The translations under genes were made by a program, and so were the position numbers. The notes beneath the pieces are model-generated. The model searched no databases. It was not told the origin of the DNA and worked only from the letters and a program-made list of their open reading frames with translations. From Ochrobactrum sp. RH2CCR150 (GTDB lineage: Bacteria; Pseudomonadota; Alphaproteobacteria; Rhizobiales; Rhizobiaceae), in contig JACGXE010000002.1 in NCBI GenBank assembly GCA_014138095.1, positions 620,001 to 684,000 of the forward strand: a DNA stretch of 64,000 nucleotides, written 5' to 3'. Shown piece by piece: positions 8,749-17,833 of the stretch. Numbering within the stretch: the stretch's first letter is position 1; each line of letters begins with the position of its first letter.

Positions 8749-9690
8749 ATGATATTCTCGCGTTATGAGCGTTTTGTTCTGACGGTCGTTGCTGTTTTGG
8801 GCGCAATCGACCTCATACTCATTGCAGCAAAGGGTATTCGCGTAGACTGGGCAGGTTACGGGATGCTCAGCATGATCGGTCTTGGCACAATGATGCTTGG
8901 CCTGTTCTATCGGCATGTCAGACGCGATGCGCGTATTTCGGAAACGCTAATTCTGACTGCGGGTTTTATATTGTTCACTCTGGTTGGCTCGGTCTTCAAC
9001 TATATGTTGCTGCCAATCCATTTCCCGCGAATTGACGATTTCTGGGTGAGTGTTGATCAGCTGATCGGTTATCACTGGCCAAGTCTGGTCCTGTTCTTTT
9101 CCGAACGGCCCGGCTTCTCGGCGCTTCTGAAGATCGTTTATTTCACATCTCTGCCGCAACTGGTCATCGTGGTGCTTCTGCTCGGTTTTACCGGACAATC
9201 CCGCAAGCTTGCGCATTTTCTCATCACCGGGATGATTGGCGCGCTAGCCTGCATGGCGATATGGGCGTTTTTCCCGTCATTCGGGGCATCCGCCGTCTCG
9301 ACACTGCCCGCGAACGTCGAGGCGAAGCTTGGTCTTCCCGTTGGCCCTACCTACGCCGCAGAACTTGTTCGTCTTTCGATACAAGGTGTCGACTATCTGT
9401 CACCAGCCAATGTGCTCGGCCTCATCGGCTTTCCATCATTCCATACCGTAATGGCGGTCATGTCTGTGTTCTTCACATGGCAGATCGTGTGGCTGCGCTT
9501 GCCCGTACTGCTGCTCAACATGCTGATGGTGCCCGCATTGCTTTTGCATGGCGGACACCATTTGAGCGACTTTCTCGGCGGGCTGGCGGTATTCGCTATC
9601 GCCTGCCTTGCTGCCGATTATGTTGTCAACGCTCTCCGCGACGATAAGGCTGCATCAGCGCTTGCGGGACACGTGAGCGTCGCGCCATGA
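8749..9690 (+). CDS. PAP2-family membrane phosphatase / inositolphosphotransferase-like protein
   Basis: This 313-residue polytopic inner-membrane protein has about six to eight hydrophobic segments and the PAP2 active-site motifs near the C terminus: GFPSFHTVMAVMS (SxH) and LHGGHHLSDFLGG (HxxxD). The arrangement resembles the Aur1/Ipt1-like PAP2 subfamily, which acts on lipid phosphates or transfers head groups. Its lipid substrate cannot be read from sequence. The ATG at 8749 has a GGGGGC site just upstream; an upstream TTG at 8737 is a weaker option. The last 65 bases overlap the convergent end of the ABC permease gene. Confidence 0.85.
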   Translation: MIFSRYERFVLTVVAVLGAIDLILIAAKGIRVDWAGYGMLSMIGLGTMMLGLFYRHVRRDARISETLILTAGFILFTLVGSVFNYMLLPIHFPRIDDFWVSVDQLIGYHWPSLVLFFSERPGFSALLKIVYFTSLPQLVIVVLLLGFTGQSRKLAHFLITGMIGALACMAIWAFFPSFGASAVSTLPANVEAKLGLPVGPTYAAELVRLSIQGVDYLSPANVLGLIGFPSFHTVMAVMSVFFTWQIVWLRLPVLLLNMLMVPALLLHGGHHLSDFLGGLAVFAIACLAADYVVNALRDDKAASALAGHVSVAP

Positions 9691-10570
9691 CGATCAGCGC
9701 GATAATCGACATGATGTAAGGGATCATCAGGAAAAGCTGGTAGGGCACAGCCTTGCCATAAACCGTTTGCAGGCGAAGCTGAAACGCATCGAACAGCGCG
9801 AACAGCAATGCGCCCAGCAATGCGCGGGCGGGCTTCCACGACGCGAAGACGACAAGCGCGATACAGACCCAGCCGCGTCCCTGCATCATGGTCGGGAAGA
9901 AAGAGTTGAACGCCGAAAGCGTGAGAAACGCTCCGCCAACCGCCATCAATGCGCTGCCGAACATAATGGTGAAAATGCGCACCCGGATCGGGTTGATACC
10001 CTGCGCTTCCGCAGCATGGGGGTTCTCACCCGTCATGCGGATGGCAAGGCCAAGCGGTGTGCGGAAGAGCACATAACCAAGCAGCAGCGCCAACGGGATG
10101 GCGAGCCACGTCAGTGCTGTCTGTGTGCCCAGTACCTGCCCGAGGAAAGGCACATCGGCAAGGAACGACGGGTTCACTGGTTGGAACGGCGTGATTGTCG
10201 GCGGCGTTGAAGAAAGCGGCACCAGCAGACGAAACAGGAAATAGCTGAGGCTGGAAGCAAACAGCGTGATGCCGAGGCCGACCACGTGCTGCGACAGGCC
10301 GAGCGGGACGGTGAGCGCCGCGTGCAGCAGGCCGAACAATGCGCCGGAAGCGGCAGCCGCAAGAACGCCCACCCAAAGGTCCGCGCCGTTAAAGACGGTC
10401 AGCCAGCCGATCATCGCGCCAAAGGTCATGATGCCTTCGATGCCGAGGTTAAGCACGCCTGCGCGTTCGCAATAAAGCGCACCGAGCGTGCCGAAGATCA
10501 GCGGTGTTGCAATACGCAGGACCGAGACCCAGAGGCCAGCGGAGAGCAGGATATCCATCAACTCGTTCAT
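9626..10570 (-). CDS. ABC permease, nucleoside/BMP type (YufQ-like)
   Basis: This 314-residue inner-membrane permease is of the branched-chain/ribose-type BPD_transp_2 family, specifically the second permease that accompanies BmpA-type binding proteins. About eight or nine hydrophobic helices are visible; the family block LGLAIRMTGENPHAAEAQGI, the coupling-helix region, lies at about residues 175-195. It starts inside the previous gene (ATGA overlap), so it is translationally coupled. It is the last gene of the operon, and its 3' end overlaps the PAP2 gene on the opposite strand by 65 bases. Confidence 0.93.
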   Translation of the reverse strand: MNELMDILLSAGLWVSVLRIATPLIFGTLGALYCERAGVLNLGIEGIMTFGAMIGWLTVFNGADLWVGVLAAAASGALFGLLHAALTVPLGLSQHVVGLGITLFASSLSYFLFRLLVPLSSTPPTITPFQPVNPSFLADVPFLGQVLGTQTALTWLAIPLALLLGYVLFRTPLGLAIRMTGENPHAAEAQGINPIRVRIFTIMFGSALMAVGGAFLTLSAFNSFFPTMMQGRGWVCIALVVFASWKPARALLGALLFALFDAFQLRLQTVYGKAVPYQLFLMIPYIMSIIALIVMARRSRVPQALMQPYRRGER

Positions 10571-11610
10571 CGGGCGATCCTGTATTGGGTGAAGAACAAG
10601 GCGACGAGCATCGTCAGGAGCGACAGCGCCACAGTCACATCGGCAATGAAGCTCGGAATGCCGATGGCGCGGCTCATGCCGTCTGCGCCAACGAACATGG
10701 CGGCGGCAAACAGCGCTGAGAAGATCGCGCCGATCGGGTTCAGATTGGCCAACATGGCAACGATGATGCCTGAATAGCCGAAGCCGGGCGAAAGGTCGGT
10801 CGTGACGTAGCCTTTCACGCCCATGACCTGAATAGCGCCCGCAAGGCCTGCCAGTCCGCCGGAGATGCAGGCAACCTTGATGAGCGTGCGACCGAGCGGA
10901 ACACCTGCAAAGCGAGCTGCACCCGGATTGATACCGGCGGCCTTGGTTTCAAGGCCGAACACGGTGCGCTTTTGCACATAGGCGATGATCAGCGCCAGCG
11001 CGATGGCAATCAGGATGCCGATATGCAGCCGCATACCGGTCATGATTTTCGGCAGCACAGCGGCATCCGGCACCGGTTCAGACTGCGGCCAGCCAAAGGC
11101 GAGCGGGTCTTTCATCGGACCTTCGATCATCATGGAAACGAACAGCACTGCAACGAAATTGAGAAGCAGGGTCGTCACCACTTCGTCGACGCCGAAGCGC
11201 AAGCGAAGCCCGAGCGGAATAAGCAGGAAGATCATGCCCGCAATCGCGCCGACAATCAGCAGCAGCGGAATGAGGAGAGGAGTGGGCAGTTGCAATTGCG
11301 TGCCCATGGCCACAACCGCCAGTGCGCCCATATAGAACTGCCCTTCAGCGCCGATGTTCCAGAGTTTGGAGCGGAAGGCGACGGCAGCGGCAAGGCCGGT
11401 CAGCATCAGCGGCGTGGCGCGCGTCAGCGTTTCACTGATCGAAAGCTTGTTGCCGAAAGCGCCGATGGCGATCTGGCGAAAGGATTCCAGAACCGGTGCA
11501 CCGGCAGCGGCAATCAACAGGCCTGCCAGCACGAATGCGGCCAGAACCGCGACGACCGGAGCGGTCGCGACCAATGCCATGGGCCGGGTTTCGCGTCGTT
11601 CAATACGCAT
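10567..11610 (-). CDS. ABC permease, nucleoside/BMP type (YufP-like)
   Basis: This 347-residue inner-membrane permease partners the gene that follows. Features are a hydrophobic N terminus after MRIERRETRPMALVAT, the segment RSKLWNIGAEGQFYMGALAV and the coupling block LETKAAGINPGAARFAGVPL. These are typical of the first permease of basic-membrane-protein-type nucleoside importers. The ATG at 11610 shares its A with the stop codon of the ATPase gene, which decides the start; the upstream ATG at 11643 lies inside the ATPase. The stop overlaps the next permease start by four bases. Confidence 0.93.
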   Translation of the reverse strand: MRIERRETRPMALVATAPVVAVLAAFVLAGLLIAAAGAPVLESFRQIAIGAFGNKLSISETLTRATPLMLTGLAAAVAFRSKLWNIGAEGQFYMGALAVVAMGTQLQLPTPLLIPLLLIVGAIAGMIFLLIPLGLRLRFGVDEVVTTLLLNFVAVLFVSMMIEGPMKDPLAFGWPQSEPVPDAAVLPKIMTGMRLHIGILIAIALALIIAYVQKRTVFGLETKAAGINPGAARFAGVPLGRTLIKVACISGGLAGLAGAIQVMGVKGYVTTDLSPGFGYSGIIVAMLANLNPIGAIFSALFAAAMFVGADGMSRAIGIPSFIADVTVALSLLTMLVALFFTQYRIAR

Positions 11611-13142
11611 CAGTTCAGCCCCTTCGTGGTATGTGTCTGCCATTCGCCAGCCATCATAAGGCCAAGTCTCTGCGCATTGGCTTCTTCTGCATCGATGGGT
11701 GGGGAGAGGCGACCTTTAACAATCGCTTGAACACGATCCGCCAAGCCAATGATTTCATCGAGATCTTCGGAAATCAAGAGAACTGCTGCACCCTTGGCGC
11801 GCGCTTCCAGAATGCGGGTGTGGATTGCCGCAACCGCACCTTCATCCAGCCCGCGTGTCGGCTGCGCGGCGATGAGAATGCGCGGGGCAGTCTCCAGATT
11901 ACGACCCAGAATGAGCTTCTGCATATTGCCGCCGGAAAGCAGGCGAATACGACTGTCCGGCGTGCCGCCGCGCACATCGAAATCCTTGATGATGCGATCA
12001 GTGAATTCGCGTGCCGCTGTGCGATTGACGAGAAGGCCGCTCGAGAATTTTGGATCGCGCACGCGTTCCAGAATGGCATTTTCCCACAAGGTCAGGTCGC
12101 CAATCGCGCCTTCAGCATTCCGGTCCTCCGGGATGCGCCCGACGCCTTCCGCTACAAAGCGGCGGGGATCGAATTTGGTCACGGTCTGGCCGAACATGAC
12201 AAGCGCGCCGCTTGCAGGCTGGCTCAGACCGGAAACGAGCCGTCCTAGCGCTCCTTGCCCATTGCCGGACACACCGATAATGCCGAGCGTTTCACCGGCA
12301 CGAACCTGAAAATTCAGTTCCGAAAGGCGCGCGATTCCGTCTTCCACAACCGTAACATTGCTTGCTTCCAGCAGTGTCTCACCGGGCGTCGCAGCCGCGC
12401 GGGCAGGGCGCGAGACGCGCCGCCCCACCATCAGCTCTGCCAGTTCTTCCTTGGACGTCTCGGAGCCCTTGCGTTCGGCGACAAGCTTGCCACCGCGTAG
12501 CACGATCACCCGGTCGGCAGCCGACATAACCTCATGCAGCTTGTGCGAAATGAAGATCAGGGACAGGCCTTGCCGCGCCATTTCTTTCAGCGTTGCAAAC
12601 AGGCCTTCCGCTTCCTGCGTCGTCAGAACGGCGGTCGGTTCATCAAGGATCAACACATCCGCGTCGTTATAAAGTGCTTTGAGAATTTCCACGCGCTGCT
12701 GTTCGCCGACTGAAAGATCGCCAAGCCGCACATCCGGATCGACCTTGAGGCCGAAACGCTCGGCAATCTGCGCGATCTTGGCGCGCGCAGCACCATGCGC
12801 GGATTTGAGCTTCCAGAGGCTTTCGGTGCCGGTGATGATGTTTTCCAGAACCGTGAGGTTCGGCGCGAGGGTGAAATGCTGGTGCACCATGCCGACGCCC
12901 GCATCGATGGCTGCACGCGGCTTGCCTTGCGGGATCTCAACACCTTTCACGAAGACGCGCCCTTCATCCGGCACATAATGGCCGAACAGGATATTCATCA
13001 GCGTGGTCTTGCCTGCACCATTCTCGCCAAGAAAAGCGAGGATTTCGCCACGCTCCAGCTTCAGCGAAATATCATCATTGGCGGTCAGTGCACCGAAGCG
13101 CTTGGTGATGTTTTGCAGTTCAAGAACTGTTGTCGTCGTCAT
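11610..13142 (-). CDS. Double-domain ABC ATPase of a nucleoside-type importer
   Basis: This 510-residue ATPase has two tandem ABC cassettes, as in sugar and nucleoside importers (RbsA/YufO class). The first cassette has Walker A LGENGAGKTTLMN, signature LSVGEQQRVEI and Walker B VLILDEPTAVL. The second has a degenerate Walker A (GVSGNGQGALG, no GKT), signature LSGGNMQKLILGR and a Walker B ending IAAQPTRGLDEG. The weak second site is normal for the family and suggests one catalytic site. It energises the two permeases that follow, and overlaps the amidase stop and the next start by ATGA-type junctions. Confidence 0.95.
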   Translation of the reverse strand: MTTTTVLELQNITKRFGALTANDDISLKLERGEILAFLGENGAGKTTLMNILFGHYVPDEGRVFVKGVEIPQGKPRAAIDAGVGMVHQHFTLAPNLTVLENIITGTESLWKLKSAHGAARAKIAQIAERFGLKVDPDVRLGDLSVGEQQRVEILKALYNDADVLILDEPTAVLTTQEAEGLFATLKEMARQGLSLIFISHKLHEVMSAADRVIVLRGGKLVAERKGSETSKEELAELMVGRRVSRPARAAATPGETLLEASNVTVVEDGIARLSELNFQVRAGETLGIIGVSGNGQGALGRLVSGLSQPASGALVMFGQTVTKFDPRRFVAEGVGRIPEDRNAEGAIGDLTLWENAILERVRDPKFSSGLLVNRTAAREFTDRIIKDFDVRGGTPDSRIRLLSGGNMQKLILGRNLETAPRILIAAQPTRGLDEGAVAAIHTRILEARAKGAAVLLISEDLDEIIGLADRVQAIVKGRLSPPIDAEEANAQRLGLMMAGEWQTHTTKGLN

Positions 13143-14548
13143 TGGTTCAACCCCGCAACGGGAAATTTATGCTGCCAGCGGCCATCTTCCTCCAGCCGCT
13201 GACCGACGTTCAGAAGAAGCCTGTCAGCGCCCATCGGGGCGATCAGCTGCACGGCGACCGGCATCCCGTCGGCATCTTCTCCGAATGGCAGAGAAAGCGC
13301 CGGGAAGCCGGAAATATTGGCAAGCGCCGCGTAGGGCGCAAATTCGTTCATCTTCCGCCACTGTAGGTCCACATCGCCATGGTTCATCGGAAACGAGCCC
13401 AATGGCAAGGGCGCTCTGGACAGCATAGGGGTTATCAGCACATCAATATCGCGGAAAACTTGCCAGAGCATATGCGAAGCGCTGACAGCGCCGTTCATCG
13501 CACGATAGAGTGCGGTCGCGTCTAGCCCGCGTCCTCGCTCTGCAACGGCGCGGGTCAAAGGTTCCAGCTTCTCCTGATCGATTGCCAGAAAGTCGATTGC
13601 AGCAGCAAGATTGACGGAAATGATACGGTCAAACGCCCGCGCGCTCGAAGCGACAAGCGGGCTTAAATCTTGCGCCGGGATTTCGCAGATTGCATGGCCT
13701 TGCGCCTCCAGAAAACGGGCGGCATCGGTTACAGCATGCATACGCTCCGCGGTAACGGGATAGGCGGCAAGGTCTTCAGTGACAAAGCCGATACGCAGAC
13801 GCGCGGGCAGCTCGCCTACGCTCATTGCCGGATCAGGCAGGAAGCCCTCGGTTTTGCCTTCAACGAGCGGAAGCAGCGTCTTCGCATCACGGATCGAGCG
13901 GCAAAGTGCGAATTCGCTGGCGATACCAGCGAGATAATTGCCGAAATGTGGACCTGCGGGAATGGCTCCACGGCTCGGCTTCAGGCCGACAAGACCGCAG
14001 GCAGCGGCAGGCACACGGATTGAGCCGCCTGCATCGGTAGCATGGGCAATGGAAACAATACCCGCTGCGACGGCTGCGGCCGCACCACCGGATGAGCCAG
14101 CAGGCGAAAGCGCTTCATCGAAAGGATGACGGGTCCGTGGGCCGCTTGCCGGCTCGCTGGCGAGCGCGAGGCCAAATTCCGGCACAGTAGTAGTGCCGAA
14201 AAAGTTGAGGCCCGCTTTGCGCAGGCGGCTGCCTAACTCGGAATCCATTTGCGGCGATGCGTTTTCAAAGGCACGCGAGCCAAGCCGGATTGGCAGACCG
14301 GCGCACGGTCCGCCCAGATCCTTGAACAGCGACGGAACACCTGCAAACGGCGCCTTGTCCGCATTAGCGTCAAAGGCTTCCGCATTGGTGCGGCCCAGTT
14401 CAGGATCGAGATATGCGATGGCGCCCAGAGGGCGCCATTTATCTGCGGCTTCAAGGGCGGCATCCATGGCCTCTCGTGCGCTTAAAACGCCTCCGGCAAT
14501 CGCTTGCGCGAGTGCTGTTGCGTCTTGTTGCTTGCTATCGAATGCCAC
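13139..14548 (-). CDS. Amidase-signature family hydrolase
   Basis: This 469-residue cytoplasmic amidase has the Ser-cisSer-Lys triad. Lys lies in [13 protein letters not shown] (about residue 71), the glycine-serine block is [15 protein letters not shown], and the nucleophile serine is in [20 protein letters not shown]. It overlaps the downstream ATPase start by four bases and follows the BMP-like binding protein by 27 bases, so it is embedded inside the importer operon. It probably cleaves an amide or ureido product derived from the imported compound, but the substrate is not known. There is no signal peptide. Confidence 0.92.
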   Translation of the reverse strand: MAFDSKQQDATALAQAIAGGVLSAREAMDAALEAADKWRPLGAIAYLDPELGRTNAEAFDANADKAPFAGVPSLFKDLGGPCAGLPIRLGSRAFENASPQMDSELGSRLRKAGLNFFGTTTVPEFGLALASEPASGPRTRHPFDEALSPAGSSGGAAAAVAAGIVSIAHATDAGGSIRVPAAACGLVGLKPSRGAIPAGPHFGNYLAGIASEFALCRSIRDAKTLLPLVEGKTEGFLPDPAMSVGELPARLRIGFVTEDLAAYPVTAERMHAVTDAARFLEAQGHAICEIPAQDLSPLVASSARAFDRIISVNLAAAIDFLAIDQEKLEPLTRAVAERGRGLDATALYRAMNGAVSASHMLWQVFRDIDVLITPMLSRAPLPLGSFPMNHGDVDLQWRKMNEFAPYAALANISGFPALSLPFGEDADGMPVAVQLIAPMGADRLLLNVGQRLEEDGRWQHKFPVAGLNQ

Positions 14549-14575
14549 TTTATGCCGCCCTGTTATGCTGCTGTC

Positions 14576-15565
14576 TTACTTCGGTTCAGCCGGGTTCGGC
14601 TCGACCTTGAAGGTGCCAGCTTTGATCTCGGCGCGACGCGCTTCCATCTTGGCTTCGGCTTCTGCCGGTGCGACGCCCTTGACGTAAACGATGTCGTTGC
14701 CGCCTTCCTTCATCAGGCTGAACGGCGTGTAGTCCTTGCCGGTCGGCTGCGCAGCCTTCACGTCTGCAATCGCAGCATTAAGGATCGGGCGGAAGTACCA
14801 CATTGCATTGGCAAAAACCGTATCCGGGTAGCGTGGCGTATAGTCGATCAGCGAGCCGATTGCCTTGATGCCACGTTCCTTGGCGGCGTCGGCGGTGCCG
14901 ATGCGTTCGCCGAACAGAATGTCCGCGCCGGAATCGATTGCTGCAAGACCTGCTTCACGGGCCTTTGGCGGATCGAAGAAGGTGCCGATGAAGGACGCGA
15001 TGAATTTCGCATCCGGGCGGGTTTCCTTTACACCGTCCTGGAAGGCGTTGATCAGCATGTTGACTTCCGGGATCGGCACAGCGCCGACTGAACCGAAGGT
15101 GCCGGACTTGCTCATCGAGCCAGCCAGCATGCCTGCGAGATAGGCGGCTTCGAAATTCCAGGTGCCGAACACGCCGAAATTGTCACCCTGCGGCTTGCCG
15201 GAGGACCCCATGATGAAGGTCGTCTGTGGATAATCGCCAGCAACCTGACGCGCTTCGCGTTCGACGGCATAGGATTCACCGACAATGAGCTTGATGCCTT
15301 GTTCGGCATATTCACGCATGGCGCGGGGATAGTCGCTCGCCGAAACGCCTTCGGAGAAGACATATTCGATGACGCCTTCGTCATTAGCCTGCTTCAGCGC
15401 TTCGTGCAGGCGCGAGTTCCAGGCATTTTCAACCGGCGAGGCGTGAATGCCTGCAACCTTCAGCTTTTCGTCGGCTGCGAAAACACGGGTGGAAATCGCA
15501 GTTGCGCCGAGAGCCGCAGACATTGCAAGAATGTCGCGGCGGGTAAAGTTCGATAGTTTGGCCAT
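14576..15565 (-). CDS. BMP-family periplasmic binding protein of the nucleoside-type importer
   Basis: This 329-residue binding protein of the BmpA/Med family delivers nucleosides, purines or related compounds to the downstream permeases. The N terminus is a likely twin-arginine signal (FTRRDILAMSAALGA with the cleavage region VFAADEKLKV). Family motifs are GIHASPVENAWNSRLHEAL, VGESYAVEREARQV and FGTWNFEAAYLAGMLAG. Unlike many Gram-positive members it has no lipobox cysteine, as usual for proteobacterial members. A Tat-type signal on a binding protein suggests folded export. It lies upstream of the amidase in the same operon. Confidence 0.93.
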   Translation of the reverse strand: MAKLSNFTRRDILAMSAALGATAISTRVFAADEKLKVAGIHASPVENAWNSRLHEALKQANDEGVIEYVFSEGVSASDYPRAMREYAEQGIKLIVGESYAVEREARQVAGDYPQTTFIMGSSGKPQGDNFGVFGTWNFEAAYLAGMLAGSMSKSGTFGSVGAVPIPEVNMLINAFQDGVKETRPDAKFIASFIGTFFDPPKAREAGLAAIDSGADILFGERIGTADAAKERGIKAIGSLIDYTPRYPDTVFANAMWYFRPILNAAIADVKAAQPTGKDYTPFSLMKEGGNDIVYVKGVAPAEAEAKMEARRAEIKAGTFKVEPNPAEPK

Positions 15566-15744
15566 TTGGACCCCTCATTAAGGTGGTGTTTGTGCGTGCT
15601 TTCCATGCGCGACGGATTGCCCTGCGCCCTGATCAGGAGGAGCATGAGCAATGTCTCGTATTTCCGACTAATCTGCCTTTAATTCAAGCGCTTTTATCGG
15701 TCGCTTGAAAAACAGGCACCAGTTTTTCGCTACTTCGTATTTAA

Positions 15745-17034
15745 TCAGCCGAGCGGTGCGTAATCGGCGCCATCGACCGAAGACGGGCGGCCTTCGAGAT
15801 TGAGCGCGCTGACACGCTGCGGCGTTTCCGCAATGATCTTGCCGCGTTTCACAACCGTCAGGCGGTTTGCCTTGAGGCGCAGTGCTTCAAGCGGGTCGCG
15901 CGCCTGCAGGACAACGAAGTCTGCATTGCAGCCCTTTGCAAGGCCGTAGCCTTCCAGACCGAGCGCCTTGGCTGAATTGACGGTGAGGGAATTGAAGACC
16001 TGCTTCTTGCCTTCAATGGACGTCATTTGCGCAACATGGACCGCCATATGCCCCACTTCCAGCATGTCGCCGGAACCCATTGAGTACCAGGGGTCCATAA
16101 CGCAATCATGACCGAAGGCGACGTTGACGCCAGCAGCCATCAGCTCCGGCACACGGGTCATGCCGCGACGCTTCGGATAGCTATCGGCGCGACCTTGTAG
16201 CGTGATGTTGATGAGCGGGTTCGGTATGGCGTTCATCTGCGCTTCCGCGATCAGCGGAATGAGCTTGGAAACGTAGTAATTATCCATGGAATGCATGGAG
16301 GTCAGGTGCGAGCCCGATACACGGCCCTGAAGACCGAAACGTACAGTTTGCGCGGCCAGTGTTTCCACATGGCGCGACATTGGATCGTCGGTTTCATCGC
16401 AGTGAATATCGACCGGCAGGCCACGCTCGGCGGCAATGCGGCAAAGCTCTTCCAGTGATGCAGCGCCGTCAGCCATGGTGCGCTCGAAATGCGGAATGCC
16501 GCCAACGATATCGAGGCCCATATCGAGCGAGCGGTTGACGAGATCGACCGCGCCCGGAGAGCGATAATAACCGTCCTGCGGGAAGGCGACGAGTTGCAAA
16601 TCGATATAAGGCTTTACCTTCTCGCGTACCTCGATCATTGCCTCGGCAGTGAGAAGACGCGGATCGCTGACATCGACATGGCTGCGAATGGCCAGCAGGC
16701 CCTGGCTGACGGCCAGGTCGCAATAGCGCAAGGCGCGCTCCACCATGGCTTCTACCGTCAGCATGGGCTTCAGCTCGCCCCAGAGCGCAATACCTTCCAG
16801 AAGTGTGCCGGAACGGTTGAGGCGCGGCAGACCGAGCGACAGGGTTGCATCCATATGGAAATGCGGATCGACGAAAGGTGGCGTTACGAGGCGATCGGAA
16901 GCGTCGATTTCCTTGGCAGCCTGATGCTCGCCCTTTGAAGGTACGATATCGGCAATCTTGCCGTCCTTGACTAGAATGTCCTGCTTCTCGCGACCATCAG
17001 GGAGATTAGCGTTTCTCACAATCAAATCGAACAT
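15745..17034 (-). CDS. Cytosine-deaminase-like amidohydrolase
   Basis: This 429-residue metal-dependent amidohydrolase belongs to the CodA-like branch. Metal-binding HxH is in FVDPHFHMDATLSLG (about residues 57-61), further ligands are in PVDIHCDETDDP and GSHLTSMHSMD, and the aspartate is in VAFGHDCVMDPWY. These fit cytosine or isoguanine deaminases and related pyrimidine/triazine hydrolases, which open or deaminate heterocyclic rings in the cytoplasm. A 179-base gap separates it from the BMP-like gene, so it may head the operon or have its own transcript. The substrate is probably linked to the imported compound. Confidence 0.88.
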   Translation of the reverse strand: MFDLIVRNANLPDGREKQDILVKDGKIADIVPSKGEHQAAKEIDASDRLVTPPFVDPHFHMDATLSLGLPRLNRSGTLLEGIALWGELKPMLTVEAMVERALRYCDLAVSQGLLAIRSHVDVSDPRLLTAEAMIEVREKVKPYIDLQLVAFPQDGYYRSPGAVDLVNRSLDMGLDIVGGIPHFERTMADGAASLEELCRIAAERGLPVDIHCDETDDPMSRHVETLAAQTVRFGLQGRVSGSHLTSMHSMDNYYVSKLIPLIAEAQMNAIPNPLINITLQGRADSYPKRRGMTRVPELMAAGVNVAFGHDCVMDPWYSMGSGDMLEVGHMAVHVAQMTSIEGKKQVFNSLTVNSAKALGLEGYGLAKGCNADFVVLQARDPLEALRLKANRLTVVKRGKIIAETPQRVSALNLEGRPSSVDGADYAPLG

Positions 17035-17203
17035 CGGCAGGCCTCTTAAGTCATTGCGGGAAGATCAAGGCTGTTAAAAAAACAGCACATTTCTGAAATG
17101 CCTTATACCCTCCGCGCTGTGGGCGCAATGGTGAGCAATGCGTAAGGGGTCGTCATCTACACAGGAACATGATAGGCCGCAAAATCATAGTTGCAGGATT
17201 GCC

Positions 17204-17791
17204 ATGTTCACGATCAGTCGCGTCGAAACCTATAGCCAGGAAATCAAGAAAAGTCGGTTTCTGGCCATTGCTGCGCCTGTTGCAAGCGAGCAGGCGGCGA
17301 AGGATTTTCTGAGCGAGCATTCGGACCTTGCAGCCAACCACCATTGCTGGGCATGGCGCATGGGGCAGAACTATCGTTTCAGCGATGATGGTGAGCCGAG
17401 CGGCACGGCGGGCAAGCCGATCCTGCAAGCGATTGACGGTCAGCAGCTCGACAATATTGCGGTGGTGGTGACGCGTTGGTTCGGCGGTATTCTGCTTGGC
17501 AGCGGTGGCTTGATGCGCGCCTATGGCGGCACTGCCGCGACCTGTCTGCGACTGGCGGAGAAGACCGAAGTGATCCCGATGATCGGCTTTGCCTTCGCCT
17601 GTGATTTTTCGGACCATGCGCTTTTGAAAGCGCGGCTGACTGCGGTGGATCATGTTGCGATAGCGCAGGAGAATTTCACGGGCAACGGCGTGGAAATAAC
17701 GGGCGCAATGCCCATTGCCGCACAGGATGATCTTTCGCGGCTTGTGACGGATCTGACGCGCGGCAAATCCGTGATCAAATTTGACGATTAA
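17204..17791 (+). CDS. YigZ/IMPACT family protein
   Basis: This 195-residue cytoplasmic protein is of the UPF0029/IMPACT family. The core signature is visible as CWAWRMGQNYRFSDDGEPSGTAGKPI followed by VVVTRWFGGILLGSGGLMRAYGG, the most conserved stretch of the family. The C-terminal alpha-beta domain (YigZ_C-like) follows. The ATG at 17204 yields the typical short N terminus MFTISRVETYSQEIKKSRF. The family is linked to translation quality or amino-acid stress in eukaryotes; the bacterial function is not established. It is divergent from the amidohydrolase. Confidence 0.92.
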   Translation: MFTISRVETYSQEIKKSRFLAIAAPVASEQAAKDFLSEHSDLAANHHCWAWRMGQNYRFSDDGEPSGTAGKPILQAIDGQQLDNIAVVVTRWFGGILLGSGGLMRAYGGTAATCLRLAEKTEVIPMIGFAFACDFSDHALLKARLTAVDHVAIAQENFTGNGVEITGAMPIAAQDDLSRLVTDLTRGKSVIKFDD

Positions 17792-17796
17792 AAAGC

Positions 17797-17826
17797 AAAA
17801 TGGCCGATCACAGGATCGGCCATTTT
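17797..17826. terminator. Bidirectional rho-independent terminator
   Basis: AAAATGGCCGATC and GATCGGCCATTTT form a strong hairpin with an ACAG loop and A/T runs on both sides. It separates the convergent yigZ-like and diguanylate cyclase genes. Confidence 0.92.
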
Positions 17827-17833
17827 GTCGTTG

